Of a DNA stretch of 64,000 nt, positions 22,100-34,000 are shown piece by piece. The number at the start of each line of letters is the position of its first letter. The stretch's first letter is position 1. Location: contig OX359193.1 of assembly GCA_947172415.1 (NCBI GenBank), forward strand, positions 4,706,501 through 4,770,500, in the 5' to 3' direction. This DNA comes from Chondrosia reniformis (lineage: Eukaryota > Porifera > Demospongiae > Chondrillida > Chondrillidae). Below the pieces are notes generated by a model that saw only the letters and a program-made list of their open reading frames with translations, ran no database searches and was not told the origin of the DNA. Both the position numbers and the translations under genes were made by a program.

Positions 22100-23617
22100 T
22101 CAACTGTACTTTGATTCTAGCTGTTCTATGTACTCTGGTTGTCTCAAAATAAAATACAAATCGGCATAAAAAACTAATGTTCCAGCTCCAAGTCCAGATA
22201 TGAGGCACTACAGTGATTGAAAAAATTAGTGAACCAGCAAGAAATTTTAAAGGAATTTAATAGATTTATTTCCTTTAGTCTATATTGATGTATGAGAGAA
22301 AATGCTTCTTATGCCATACACTGAAGTTCCTAACAATGTTAAGTTAGGAATGTACATACATGCACCATTTCTCAACTGAATGATATTCCTATACTGCTTA
22401 AATTGGATATCATGCATGATGTATGAATACGTACGTAACTACAGCAATATTACTTTATTCGTGCAAGTAACAAGTAGTTATGCTTCACTACTAGCAGATT
22501 CCTGAATTAACTGCAGCGAAGCTGTGCTGATCAACTTGAGCATGATTTGTAATAGTGATGGGAAAACAGTTTCAGGGTGTTAGATTGTGTACTGTTTTAT
22601 AGGATGAATGAATGCAACTTACCCAAACTGGATCCCAAGAGCAAACGTATGCTGCAAAATAAGCAAAAGCAAATGCTCCTAGCACTGTTAGAACAAAATT
22701 GACCAGTATAGATATTTGACGATTCACAGACTGAACTGTACACAAGGAAGAGAACAAGAATTAGACATAAGCATCCTAAATAATCATAACACAAAGAGTT
22801 TTAATAAAACTTGCTGATCAATTAGTGATGGTAAGAGAAACTTAATTTATGTTGTATTAGAACATAGTGATACACTGCAAATATGACCCTAGATCCAACC
22901 TAGTTGCATTGAATTGCTTACCTGCAGTTCCAAACTTTAACCTTTCATTATACCGTAACTCAGGACTAATATTTTGCACCATTTTCTGGTACTCTCTTTC
23001 TTCCTGCTGAGCCTTAAGTTGTAAGATTCTAGCTTCTAGCTCTGGATTCTAGAGTGAGAACCAAACTATCATACATGTTAATTATTAAGCATCTAATAGC
23101 TTTGTTGTTTACCCGGGCTGGCTTAGGAAGACTTGGAAAAACAATTTCTGAACCAATAAGAAGTTCATGGAGATATCTTGGACAATTTTCTAAAAGAGAA
23201 ATGAATACTTCGAAATCTCGTAACATTTTTACCAAGCACATTTTCTTAATGTAATTAATCAGGACACACCCAGGTAGACCAGCAATTCAGTTGATGGGTC
23301 CTTCCTGTTCAAATGTCATTAATATCTACCTATCTATCATGGTTAGCTAAAATATTAATGTCAAACCAAATGATATCGCTCTGCATCTGATTAAAAATAC
23401 CTGGGGAACACTCCCTAGTTTTATTGTGTAAAGTTCGCAACAAATCAAATGGTATATTTGTAGTATCAGAGTTGTCATGGTTTTCCCAATTAGTCTTCAC
23501 TTCCCGAAGTTCTTTCTCAAGATTTGAAGCAACATTTCCATTATCCAAAACTTGGTCAATGCAGTCAACTATCTCCTTCGTTAGCAAAACCCTAGAGTAG
23601 GCGTTATAAGACGCCAT
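22100..23617 (-). CDS. TMEM199: TMEM199 / VMA12, V-ATPase assembly factor
   Basis: TMEM199 is the animal relative of yeast Vma12, an ER protein needed to assemble the V0 sector of the vacuolar H+-ATPase. Five exons (23401-23617, 23113-23189, 22922-23048, 22623-22735, 22100-22207) sum to 642 bases, 213 residues, against about 208 in human. The family signature LHELLIGSEIVFPSLPKPAR is followed by NPELEARILQLKAQQEE. Two membrane segments near the C terminus follow: one in exon 4 (ISILVNFVLTVLGAFAFAYF) and one in exon 5 (GLGAGTLVFYADLYFIL). The start is the first ATG in an open first exon. It diverges from PRODH across 243 bp. Confidence 0.93.
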
Positions 23618-23860
23618 CTTTAGTCTATCTCGTATCGCCCATGGGCCGCTACCTCATAATTCTTCCGCCCAGACTTCCTTGTAACATAATATGATAGCCT
23701 ACATCTCCGACGGATAAACTAACTCGCAGTAGGCGGGCGAATGAATTAATTTAAAGCTATCAAGCGTCATGTGACTTTACAAACAATTCCAATTAGATGA
23801 GATGTTCTAGGAGCTTTCTTCAACCTGTTGTAACTACTAATTATTCTCATGTATTAAAGG
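23618..23860. promoter_or_regulatory. Shared divergent promoter region, TMEM199 / PRODH
   Basis: A 243-bp interval between outward-facing starts, locally richer in GC and CpG (around 23640-23740) than the surrounding DNA. Inferred to drive both housekeeping genes. Confidence 0.45.
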
Positions 23861-26800
23861 ATGAGGGTTTTTCGGATGTGGAAGGCTTTATTGCCCCGGT
23901 GTACTTGGCAGTATGCAGCGTATAGTAAGAGATATTTAAGTTCAATTCAGAGAAGTGAAACGCGAATTAAGTTTGATGGGACTTCGGATACGCTTCAGTC
24001 AGTGCCGAGTAAAGAGTTGTGGCGTTCATGGTTAGTTTATCAAATGTTTAACAGCCGATATCTCGTGGAGAACAGTGAGGAGGTAAATTACACATAGACT
24101 ATGTAGTTTGGATAATTATGAATAAACCAAATATATCTTAGAGACTTCTGTACTACTTAGACACGCTATACTAGATAGTGTACATCGAGATTAATGAATC
24201 ATTCTGATTTTATTCATTTAGTTATGTCAACTGTAAACTATCAGCCCAGTTTTTTTAATTTTTTGTAGATATTGGCCTTCATTCAGAAACGCCTCCCTGC
24301 TACTCTTTTTACTAAGTTAATCAAGTCCACCATTTATGGACAGTTTGTTGGAGGTGAGGATATAGATGAACTTCATGTAGTAATAGAAAGAATGAAGAGG
24401 CGTGGAGTGTTGCCCATACTTGATTATGCAGTTGAAGAGGATGTACCCAAAAATGATCAGTATGTTAGTCCACCCACTACATATAGAACAACCTGTATAT
24501 ATATACATCTGTAGCAAACTAGTGAGAGTAGGCCTTCTTTTCCAATCACTAGAGGTGCCACATCTGATTCTGGGAGCGCTCTGTTAGATGGTCCAGGTAT
24601 GAAGATAGCTTGTCTTCATATTGTCCCATCTGGCCAAATGTTGTGTCATCCTTGCATTTAAATTGTCATTATGTAGTGTCCTCATCAGAAGGTGTTGTCA
24701 TAAGACCTATGGAATTACGCAAGACTAGTGCTAGACCCCACTTTTATACAAATGAGGATGAGTGTGACAAAAATGTGCAGAACTTTTTGTCATGTATAAA
24801 AATGGCTGCTGACACAAGTGAAGCAAATAGTGCCTTTGCTGCTATTAAAGTAACAGCTTTAGGAAAACCAGAATTTCTGGTAATGCCTTGCATACACAAC
24901 TATTGTTTGAATTTGACATGCATTTAATGAGTTACATAGTAGCTCGTGCTCATGGAATGTATTTTTGTACTATAATTATGCAATTACTGCATTACATGGG
25001 AGGAAGGCGAATTGTTGGTATTATTTGATTATACTGGCATTAACTGAAGCCATAATGTTTCTTTCATTTTATGAATTTGACATTAGCGCCTTCCTTTATT
25101 AAGTAGTCCTTTTAATGGCTTGTACATATACTACTTTTGATTGCAGTTACAATTTGCCGAAGTGCTAACAAACGTAAGGAAGTCATTTCTGAAATTGTGT
25201 GCAAAGCCTGACACTGTAGATGCATCAGCTTTGGATCATACTAAACTTGTTATAACTTCAAATGATCTTCATGGATGGCTTGTGACACATGGAGTGAGTG
25301 TTCTTGCCACATGCAACACGTTTACTGAATGGATGGTATACATAGCCTTAAGATTTGTATTGCTGTGTTTCTTTCATGTATTAGATTGATTGTTCATTGG
25401 TAACTGCTGAGCAGATTTACAATGAAATGGATTCAGACAAGAACAAGTAAGTTTTTGAACAATCTTGAGGTCACACTTTGTGCCTCTACCTACCTGTGTA
25501 AACTAGAAGCATGTGGAACAATTGAATATTACAAGCATGTTTCATTGTTGAGCTTTTAAGTGTTTGTACGTCTTACTGTTTTATTGAGAGCTAGAACAAC
25601 CTAACAATTTAATTTAATGTATAAAAAGCAACAGTCTATTATGGTAGTGCTGCAGCCATTACAGTAACTGCATGAATCAATAGTCAATACACCATTTTTG
25701 TAATTATTTTAGAGTAAATGTCTATAGAGAACTAAACCTAGTGAGAGTTTTGGATGAGGATACAAGAGTTTTCTCCTTCTTTTACTTTTCCACTGGGCCA
25801 GACAGCTGTTTCTGGGAATTCCACCCTTCATCAGTGACCTTGGGAATCTTTGTCTTCTTCTTTATTTTTTGTAAGTCCTTGACATGTGCTGTTGGTACCA
25901 AAATGGTGCATCACAGAGAACCAAGGACTCACAAAAGATCAAGAATATTATAATACATTAATTTTAATTACCATATATCAGGTTTTAATTGCATATTTGT
26001 AATTTGCGAATTGCGAGAAATCCTGACTAACTCCAAAATTAAATGTGCAATCAATTAATTTACATAATCGTACTTACGTTTACATTCATGGGACATGCAA
26101 CCTGTAATTGGTGGTATTGCAGTGCAGTGTACATAACTTTCTGGAGTCGATTTTGCAAACAACGTCTCTCCAAACAACAGAAGAAACTGGATTGTCTGCT
26201 AGCACAACCTCTTTACTGCAGCTCTATTGCCATTTCAGCAGCATAGTGCCAAGATATGAAAATGCAAATAATTTACTACGCAATTAAAACCCGATATATG
26301 GTATGTATCTATTCATGTACAATATTGTCCCATATTTTATTGTATATGGACAGTGAGGCCTTTACTTTCTAAATCATATTTCCCTCTCACATCTTAATTA
26401 CCATTTTCCATAATAATATTACAACACTATAGGCAACACTATTCCTATAGGATATGCCATAAGTCTTTACTGATATATTCAATGAAGTGTTCTGTGAAAC
26501 GCTATATTTAAAAGTGGATTGTGTTCAATGGTAAACACTTTGTCTGTTTCCCTACAGCCATGTTGATATCCTGGACTGGGTAGAATACTTCAGACCAGAC
26601 AGAGATGCAAATGATATCATTAAACGGTTGAAGGCAAAAAATGGTGAAACGTTTTACTTTAATCTTTCACCAGCGAGTAAAGGCTTACTGCAAAACATGA
26701 CAGCAAGAGCACATCATCTAGCCAAGGTATGTATGTCAGTATCCTCGTCCTGGGGTTGTAGTGACAGTGAACATTTCTCTCCACCTGTGTCCTGTTAGTA

Positions 26801-28012
26801 TGCTAGTGACTTGGGTGTTCGCATAATGGTGGATGCAGAGCAGACCTATTATCAGCCTGGCATTAGACACGTTGCTGTCAACATGCTTATGCCAGTGTAC
26901 AACTATGAAATGCCAGGAATTGTGTACAACACTATTCAGTGTTACCTAAAGGTCAGTATGTATTGATGTGCAATTAGGTATATAGAAAATGGTTTAGTAC
27001 TTGGTTTGTTAAAAAGGCTATTCATTGAATGGAGTTTCATTTTGAATATACAGAATGCATTGACTGTTTGTCGTGAAGATATAGCATTGGCAAGACGATA
27101 CAACTTTCACTATGGTGTCAAGCTGGTTCGTGGTGCCTACCTTGAGCAAGAGAGGTCTAGAGCTGTTTCAATGGGTTATGAAGATCCAATTCACCCCACT
27201 AAGGAAGCAACTGACAATTGCTATCACAAAGCAATTTCCTACTTAATAGAAGAAGTCAGTAAATCAGATAAATGCAATGTCATGGTGGCGTCACATAATG
27301 AGGAGAGTGTCAGGCATGCTGTCAAAGAGTGAGTAAATTACACATACCTTGCATTCCTTTAAAACCAGTGTGATGATGTTACATTACTCTAAGCTTGATA
27401 TATGTGATTATAATGGTATCTTATATTAAGTGCCCATATACTGTAAGCTTGAATGTAACAGAATCTTGTGAATGTACTTTAGCATGTGTTGTTGGTGTAA
27501 GCATTGAAATGTAATATTTGTCATCAAAGAACATATTCCTTTACAGTCAGTCTTCAAGGTGTACTAATAAATACTTACCTCACTCACCACAGAATGACAA
27601 AATATGGTATTTCTACCAAGGATGGGAGGATTACCTTTGGACAGTTGTATGGGATGTACGACCACATCAGCTTGATGTTAGGTATGTACAAACATTAACT
27701 ACAATGTAACTGCTTGGAGCACTTCCTGCTCACTGGCAAGCATTTGATCAAGAATTAATTAATTCTCACAATGCTGTTATCCCATGTATACATCATTGGA
27801 CCTGTAAAGTAATTAATTGACCTTTTGTCCGATTAGGTCAGCATGGATATAAGGTGTACAAGTATCTTCCCTATGGCCCTGTTAAGGAGGTGTTACCTTA
27901 CTTGATCAGGAGAGCGAATGAGAACAGTGGTGTATTAGCACGGGCAAGAAGTTATCAGAAATTGCTTTCTACAGAATTGAAGAGACGTTACTTAAAGTTT
28001 GCAGATCAATGA
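23861..28012 (+). CDS. PRODH: Proline dehydrogenase, mitochondrial
   Basis: PRODH oxidises proline to pyrroline-5-carboxylate with FAD at the inner mitochondrial membrane. Eleven exons (23861-24082, 24269-24459, 24553-24596, 24677-24879, 25147-25293, 25415-25446, 26558-26726, 26799-26951, 27054-27328, 27593-27681, 27837-28012) sum to 1701 bases, 566 residues, near the human length. The Arg-rich, acid-free N terminus ([16 protein letters not shown]) fits a mitochondrial presequence. Family motifs are [22 protein letters not shown]-like [35 protein letters not shown] and the C-terminal [17 protein letters not shown] helix that binds substrate and FAD. Exons 6 and 7 encode an EF-hand-like loop ([19 protein letters not shown]), an insertion seen in many invertebrate PRODHs. 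The last intron-bearing stretch between them holds a hammerhead repeat and a MITE. Confidence 0.95.
25721..25907 (-). repeat. Hammerhead repeat family R2, copy 2
   Basis: It aligns end to end with the copy at 10829-11010. The right side is a small foldback: TTTTGTAAGTCCTTG (about 25868) is followed by the near-inverse CAAGGACTCACAAAAG (about 25922). It lies in PRODH intron 6 and has no coding capacity. Confidence 0.8.
25795..25840 (-). ncRNA. Hammerhead ribozyme in R2 copy 2
   Basis: Minus strand order: stem I 5' GGTCA, core CTGATGA (25834-25828), stem-II segment AGGGTGGAATTCCCA, core GAAAC (25812-25808), short stem III in ACAGCTGT, cleavage triplet GTC (25803-25801), stem I 3' TGGCC. Stem I pairs over five bases with one G-U wobble. 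Every core base expected of a type I hammerhead is present. Confidence 0.82.
25969..26303. mobile_element. MITE with about 28-bp terminal inverted repeats
   Basis: The left end TACCATATATCAGGTTTTAA and the right end TTAAAACCCGATATATGGTA are inverse copies with two or three differences, continuing into TTGC. A TA at each outer edge may be the target duplication. The interior codes for nothing recognisable. It lies in PRODH intron 6. Confidence 0.8.
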
Positions 28013-28247
28013 TCTTTAAAAAAGGTTAAATCGTAGTCATTGTACAAAAGTTTTATAAACTTATTTGGTTTGTAAAAAATATAACTCATTATACATAAAC
28101 CTTAGAATAGCTTTCACTTTTGGATGAGCTTATGTGCTGCGGTTGTCACGTGAGTAGCCGCCGTCTGAGTCGTTAAGTCGCGCTTGAAGTAGTCTACTAA
28201 CGCGAACATTTATCCATTATGGCCATCGTTAGAATTTCGTACCAGTA

Positions 28248-30735
28248 ATGAGCAGTTTGAATATCAGTTCTAGTGACATTAAAGTAACCGGTAGGGAGCT
28301 AGGGAGGGGCTCGTTTGGTTTAGTCAAGCAATCTCTTTGGAGAGGAACCTTGTGCGCCACAAAACACGTTCACGATAACCTTTCGCCGTCCCTTGAAGGG
28401 CAACCACTGAAGGACTATCTGGAACAGTGCCGTCGATGGAGTGACTTACGACACCCTAACGTATTGCAATTGTATGGGGTCTTCTATTCCAGCAAGTCTA
28501 CTCTACCTGTCATTGTATGCGAGGTTATGATGACTAGTTTGCGGCTGTATCTGGATGACGTTGAAGCTATGGACTCTATTCTTATCACTGATAAAATTCT
28601 TATTGCACATCAAGTGAGTCACATTAATGCCGCATTCCCTTGATCTACTGATAATTCTACATCCCCAAATAAGGTTTGAAACTTGAGTACACCTAGAGAC
28701 AATGGTAGATACTTTATCAGTGTCCGATAACTGAAGCGGAACGGCGTCTACATGTAAGGGTGCCGGCGGTACTACTGTTGTGTTTTAAAATCAGCATGCT
28801 GAAATTGCCAACTTTCACTGCTACTGTGCATAAGATGAAATTAGTTGTTAGTTTTAATACCACCAGGTATGCGTAAGTATACACTTTAGAACATGGCTGA
28901 ATGTCTGTGAGAAGTATGAGCTCAAGTTGCAGAGACTATAAGGATAGCCTAATTATTATACGGAGTCATTATGCAACATGGAGATTCTGTTTACTTATAA
29001 CTTTTGATTACAATGGCCATCCATCGTTAGATTTCCATGGAACTTTACCCTTCGGAAGGTCCATGGGACCTTACTTTTGGTAATTTATTGCTTGCTTGGG
29101 GTAGTTATTTACAATATACCTTGCATGTTCATTATGGATGTAACAAATACTCTTTATTCTGCACTGCAAAATTTTCACAATTACATTCTTTTGTGATTGT
29201 AGTTTGTATATTGTTGTAAAGTTCATCGGATGATATAACAGTGACCAAGTTTCAAATGTCCTCGTTTCAATTAAGAGCATTAATTGAGAGGGTACCCATC
29301 CCTGTGTGTATTAATTACCGGTTCTTAATATTTTCTAATGTATGTTACTAATATCTGATGTATTCTGTGTCACAGATACTGCTTGGTTTAGTCTACATAC
29401 ATGGTGTACCCTGGACACACCGCAGTCTGACTACAAGCAATATAATGCTGAATACAGACACCTTGGTGACTAAAATCACAGATGTTGGTATTTCTAGAGC
29501 CCTGGATCCTGATATGAAACTGCAGACTGGAAATGCATACCCTGCAGCTGATTTTATGCCTCCAGAAGTCTTCATTCAGCAGCCTCGCTATGATGATAAG
29601 ACAGATATATTTTCCTTGGGATGCGTTTTAATAAGTATACTGTCTCACAAGTGGCCAAAGCCTGGACCTGTCAAAGTGCCCAAAGGGGACGACTATGTAT
29701 CTCAGTCTGAATATGAGCGCAGGTCTATTTACTGTACAGATTTGACAGAGCAGGAATCTGTCTTTAGTCCCATTATTGAGAAATGTCTGGAGGATCGCTC
29801 AAAGAAGAGACCAGCTTCACTTCAAATCTTGGAGGAGGTAGAATCCATTAGAACAAAAATGAAGGTTGACACTGTTCAGGGAAGATTAGCCAGATGGCAA
29901 AAAGAATACACAGTAAGTTCCTTATTGTGACGTACATAGGATACTACTATTACTACTAGTAGAGACTCTAGTGGTAGGACAGTCCATTCTTGTCCCATTT
30001 AAGTTTGACACTAACCAAAGTTTTAAATATACGTATAACCAACGTTTAGACAGCTATATACAACATACTGTCTTCATCAGTGACAGTATGAGAGAAAGGG
30101 GAAGAAATGTACAAAGTAGAAAATCAGTTATTTTGCATCCCCCCATTTTATGTATTTATTCTCCTTATCCCTCTCCTGCTGTATTATACTGCCGATGGTA
30201 TAACTGTCAGAATGTACGTATGTATACCTATTTTAAACTATGGTGAGTGTCGTGAACAAGAATACTACTAGTACTTGACTATCCTGTTTCATGTCATTGT
30301 TAGCTAAAGTAAATGTCCTTGATTTGTTATTGTTTTGTCTTATAGGAAAGGGAAAGAGAAAGGTCAAAAGAAGAAATTCTAAAGTTGATGTGTGAACTTG
30401 AATCTAGAAATGGTGTCTGCTTAGACCTTCAGCAGTCCAACAAGTAAGCCATTTTACATCTTTATAGAAACTCTAGAGTCAATATTAGTCTATTTGGGCT
30501 GCAGTAATCTGAAAGAGCGTCTTGAGGTCATGGAAGAGGAGCTTAGAACATCTATCATAAACATAGCAGAGCGAGAGATAGGCATACAAGATTTAAAAGA
30601 AGAAAATGCAAAATTGAACAAAGAAGTTGCTAAATATACAGTTAGTGGTATAATTGTATGATACATCACATACTGTAATACATAACTGAACTACTTTACT
30701 TTCAATAGGCTAAAAAGGCAGGCAAGAAAAAGTAA
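28248..30735 (+). CDS. TKL-like protein kinase lacking key catalytic residues, with coiled-coil tail
   Basis: Five exons (28248-28613, 29376-29912, 30346-30443, 30505-30640, 30709-30735) sum to 1164 bases, 387 residues. The kinase domain spans about residues 12-280: the glycine loop GRGSFGLVK and the VAIK-type lysine (LCATKHV) are present, and LRHPNVLQLYG is typical of TKL kinases. The catalytic HRD is HRS (WTHRSLTTSNIML) and the DFG is DVG (ITDVGISRA). The Asp of HRD is therefore missing while the metal-binding Asp is kept. ADFMPPEV stands in for the APE motif. Residues about 290-387 form a Glu/Lys-rich coiled coil ending KKAGKKK. It is probably a scaffold or weakly active pseudokinase. It has no membrane segment. 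Confidence 0.88.
30040..30100 (-). repeat. Degenerate hammerhead-like hairpin
   Basis: The minus strand reads CTGATGA, then AGACAG paired with CTGTCT across a 14-base loop, then AAACGTT. The conserved G before AAA is missing. It lies in the third intron of the kinase gene. Counted as a relic. Confidence 0.45.
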
Positions 30736-31069
30736 ACTAATTCACAGTTCATTAATCACACAAATATATATTTTGGATTATCTTATTTGTTCATTACTAA
30801 TAAGTACTATTTTATAACCTGTTTATTTGTCATTTAAATATTTTTCTAAAACTAAATTGAATCGTACACTTTCAAACTAAATTACTTAAGCAACTATATA
30901 TCAATCAAATCTGATCTGATTAAACTAATAAACTGTTGATAATGCTATGACTGCCTATTCAATATAAACCTGATATAAGGATATACAAAGAAAATAAGGT
31001 AAGTTATTCAACACTTCTTTATGATTCCTACAAAGAAAGTAAAAACTCTGTTTATATAAAGTAACACTT
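30736..31069. other. Convergent intergenic region, kinase gene / HIP1R
   Basis: AT-rich sequence expected to hold both 3' untranslated regions. No repeats or conserved open frames seen. Confidence 0.4.
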
Positions 31070-34000
31070 TCATCTGAGAAGCAAGAAACCAACCTCTTCA
31101 ATCTCCCATCCTTCCTCTGTTCCAGCAAGATGGTAGTGAAGTTTCCTTAACTCTGCCAATCGAGCTCTCTCCAACTCAACTTCCTTTTCCAGTTCTAAGG
31201 TTCTAACCTGGGACACACATCACAACAGAATCTGATTTCATGCTTCTACAACAGAGCACACGTGTACCTGACATTCCATTTCAGCTCTTTTTGCTTGTGT
31301 AAGGGTAAGGTTCTTTAAATGTTCAAAGTTGTCTATAGTTCAATAAATTTGTATGTACGTACGTAAAGGTTGTGTACTTAGAGTACATACATATGCATGT
31401 AGGAAAATGGTATCTTAGATTTTTCATACGTACAGTACATATGCATAATTGCATGTTCTGGCTTACCACTCTTCCTTCTGTCGAGGAAAGACTGAGCTGT
31501 AACTACAACACCGCCAGTGGCACCCGTTACTACATTACACATGGGATATAGTAACAGGATGGCCCTAGTGAGAGACTGAGCAGTTAGACAGTTTGTGTAT
31601 GCATATACAGTACCTGTTTTAGAAGCCGATTTCAAGGCAGTTAATTTTTCACTTCTCTGTCGTGCTTTAACCCTTGAAGCTGCAACCAATTGAGCAGTAC
31701 TGGCAGCAATGTCCTTGGAATACACAATGAGTTCTTCAAATTTTCCCTTGCCATTGACAACCTTGTCAGCAGAATTACTACACGCAAGGTGAGTATAAAA
31801 CATTATGAAAGGTTTCTAATTTGAGACCTTAAATGTATATGTATATGCACATATCTCTACATGTAGACACAATTATGTTAGTAAATATGTATTCCTTGCA
31901 TCCAAACACTGTTTTGAAATAAGTGCAGATGTAGTATGGTCACAGGTATAAACACAGTTCATTACGAGGGCAATAATGGATAAAGAAGACAAACATGAAA
32001 ATGTTAAGGAAATAAAAATGTAGGTGTTTGTAAACAAGCAGCATTTTCATATCTTGGCAATAAAGGTAGAGGAAACTTACACAACCATGGTAGCTCCATT
32101 ACCAACAGCCTTTGCAGCTGATACAAGTCCCTCCGTCCACCTGTGGTGTTTCTTATAAAAGTCTTCTGGGGATGACTGACCCTAAGGGTTGAAACAGGCA
32201 TGCACAATGCAACCACAAAGCCAAATGATACATTTTCCAATGTGTGAATGGCGTGCCAAAAAGGATTGGCAACTAATACTGAATGTCAATTCTTACCCTT
32301 CCTTCAGACACTATCTCATTCTGCAACGCTATGGCACTCTTTATAAGTGTTTGCATTGCCTAAGGAGAACCAAGTTATGTCAATGAATGCACTAGGCATG
32401 GCACTGCTAATGGGAAGACAAGTACACACAAACCTCCATGAGGGTAGTGCAGGATGTAAGAATGGAACTGTTAACTTCAAGTTTCTTTCCTGTGTCTTGT
32501 TGCTTAGTTTTCTCAAGCATATCCTGAATCTTTTTGATTGCATCATCCACAGCCTTCTCAGTAGCAGACATTTCTTCATCTACAGCTACCTCCAGATCTT
32601 CGCTCTCATCCTCTGTACCCATGGTTAATCCCAGCTGGCGGAGGCCATCAAGAGCTGCCTGGATGCTTGTCCAGTTACCTGAGATGTTTGCTAACACACA
32701 AAAGAAAAATAAACTAACTGTAAAGTTGGCAACTGAGGAGTAGGAAATGTCTCCTATGGTTCTCAATTGAGACTGAAAATGACATTCAATGTCAGACTGC
32801 ACACATAGTGATACATACGTACGTACTTGGGTTATCCTGTTTCATAGCCATTAGCATAGCCAGTAGTTCTTTTCCCACCAACTTTGCAGCATCGATAAGC
32901 TCTAAAGGTAACATTACCAGACACAAGAGTTAAATGGTGACACAAACAGTCACAAAAACACAAACTCTGAGAATCCTCTTCTGATACCAGACTTCCAACT
33001 GACTTTGAGCAGGAAAATAATTCAATACTACTGCTGGAGGCTGAAGGTAGAGCAGCCAATACCTTTCCAATATCTGTAGACATTAATAAACGTACTTGAA
33101 TATACAAAGCTCCAGCTTAATTTAAAAGCATTACATTAACTCTTTATCAAGCCAAAGTAGCAAGAAAGTGACAATATCTAGGAATGAAGTAATATGAATG
33201 AGGATTCTTATCTGCACTAAGTTGTAGATTATGGATTATTACTCTTAGTAATAACTTAAGAATGTGGTAATATCTTTGTTTTCCTACATCTTCATTGAAG
33301 AGTAGAATGTTGTACACTTACCCTCCTTTTGGTTAACATAGGAATTGTGAGCAGTGACACTCTTTTCCAGCATTTCCTTGCTCTTCTGAGAGCATTCAAC
33401 CAAATAGCTCGGTGGACAGGTTACACCACCACTTCCCTCTCTATCTAATTGGTCCAATGCTCCATTTACATCCCTTTCAATGGCTTCTATGACATACACT
33501 ACAGTGGAAATATTTAATAATACATAATTCTGTTGCCTGGCTACAATATACTGCTCCTTTGATGCAGTAGCTTATAAGCAAGGGAGAGCTCCATTGATGC
33601 GGTAGCTTATAAGCAAGGGAGAGCTCCATTGATGCAGTAGCTTATAAGCAAGGGAGAGCTTCATTGATGCGGTAGCTTATAAGCAAGGGAGAGCTCCATT
33701 GATGCGGTAGCTTATAAGCAAGGGAGAGCTCCATTGATGCGGTAGCTCAAGCAAGGGAGAGCTCCATTGATGCGGTAGCTTATAAGCAAGGGAGAGCTCC
33801 ATTGATGCAGTAGCTTATAAGCAAGGGAGAGCTCCATTGATGCGGTAGCTTATAAGCAAGGGAGAGCTCCATTGATGCGGTAGCTTATAAGCAAGGGAGA
33901 GCTCCATTGATGCGGTAGCTTATAAGCAAGGGAGAGCTCCATTGATGCGGTAGCTTATAAGTAAGGGAGAGCTCCATTGATGCAGTAGCTTATAAGTAAG

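Noticed and set aside
32160-32215. ACCCTAAGGGT followed by TTGAAAC resembling a hammerhead stem II
   Set aside because: It lacks CTGATGA, and the segment overlaps a HIP1R exon border and its pyrimidine tract.
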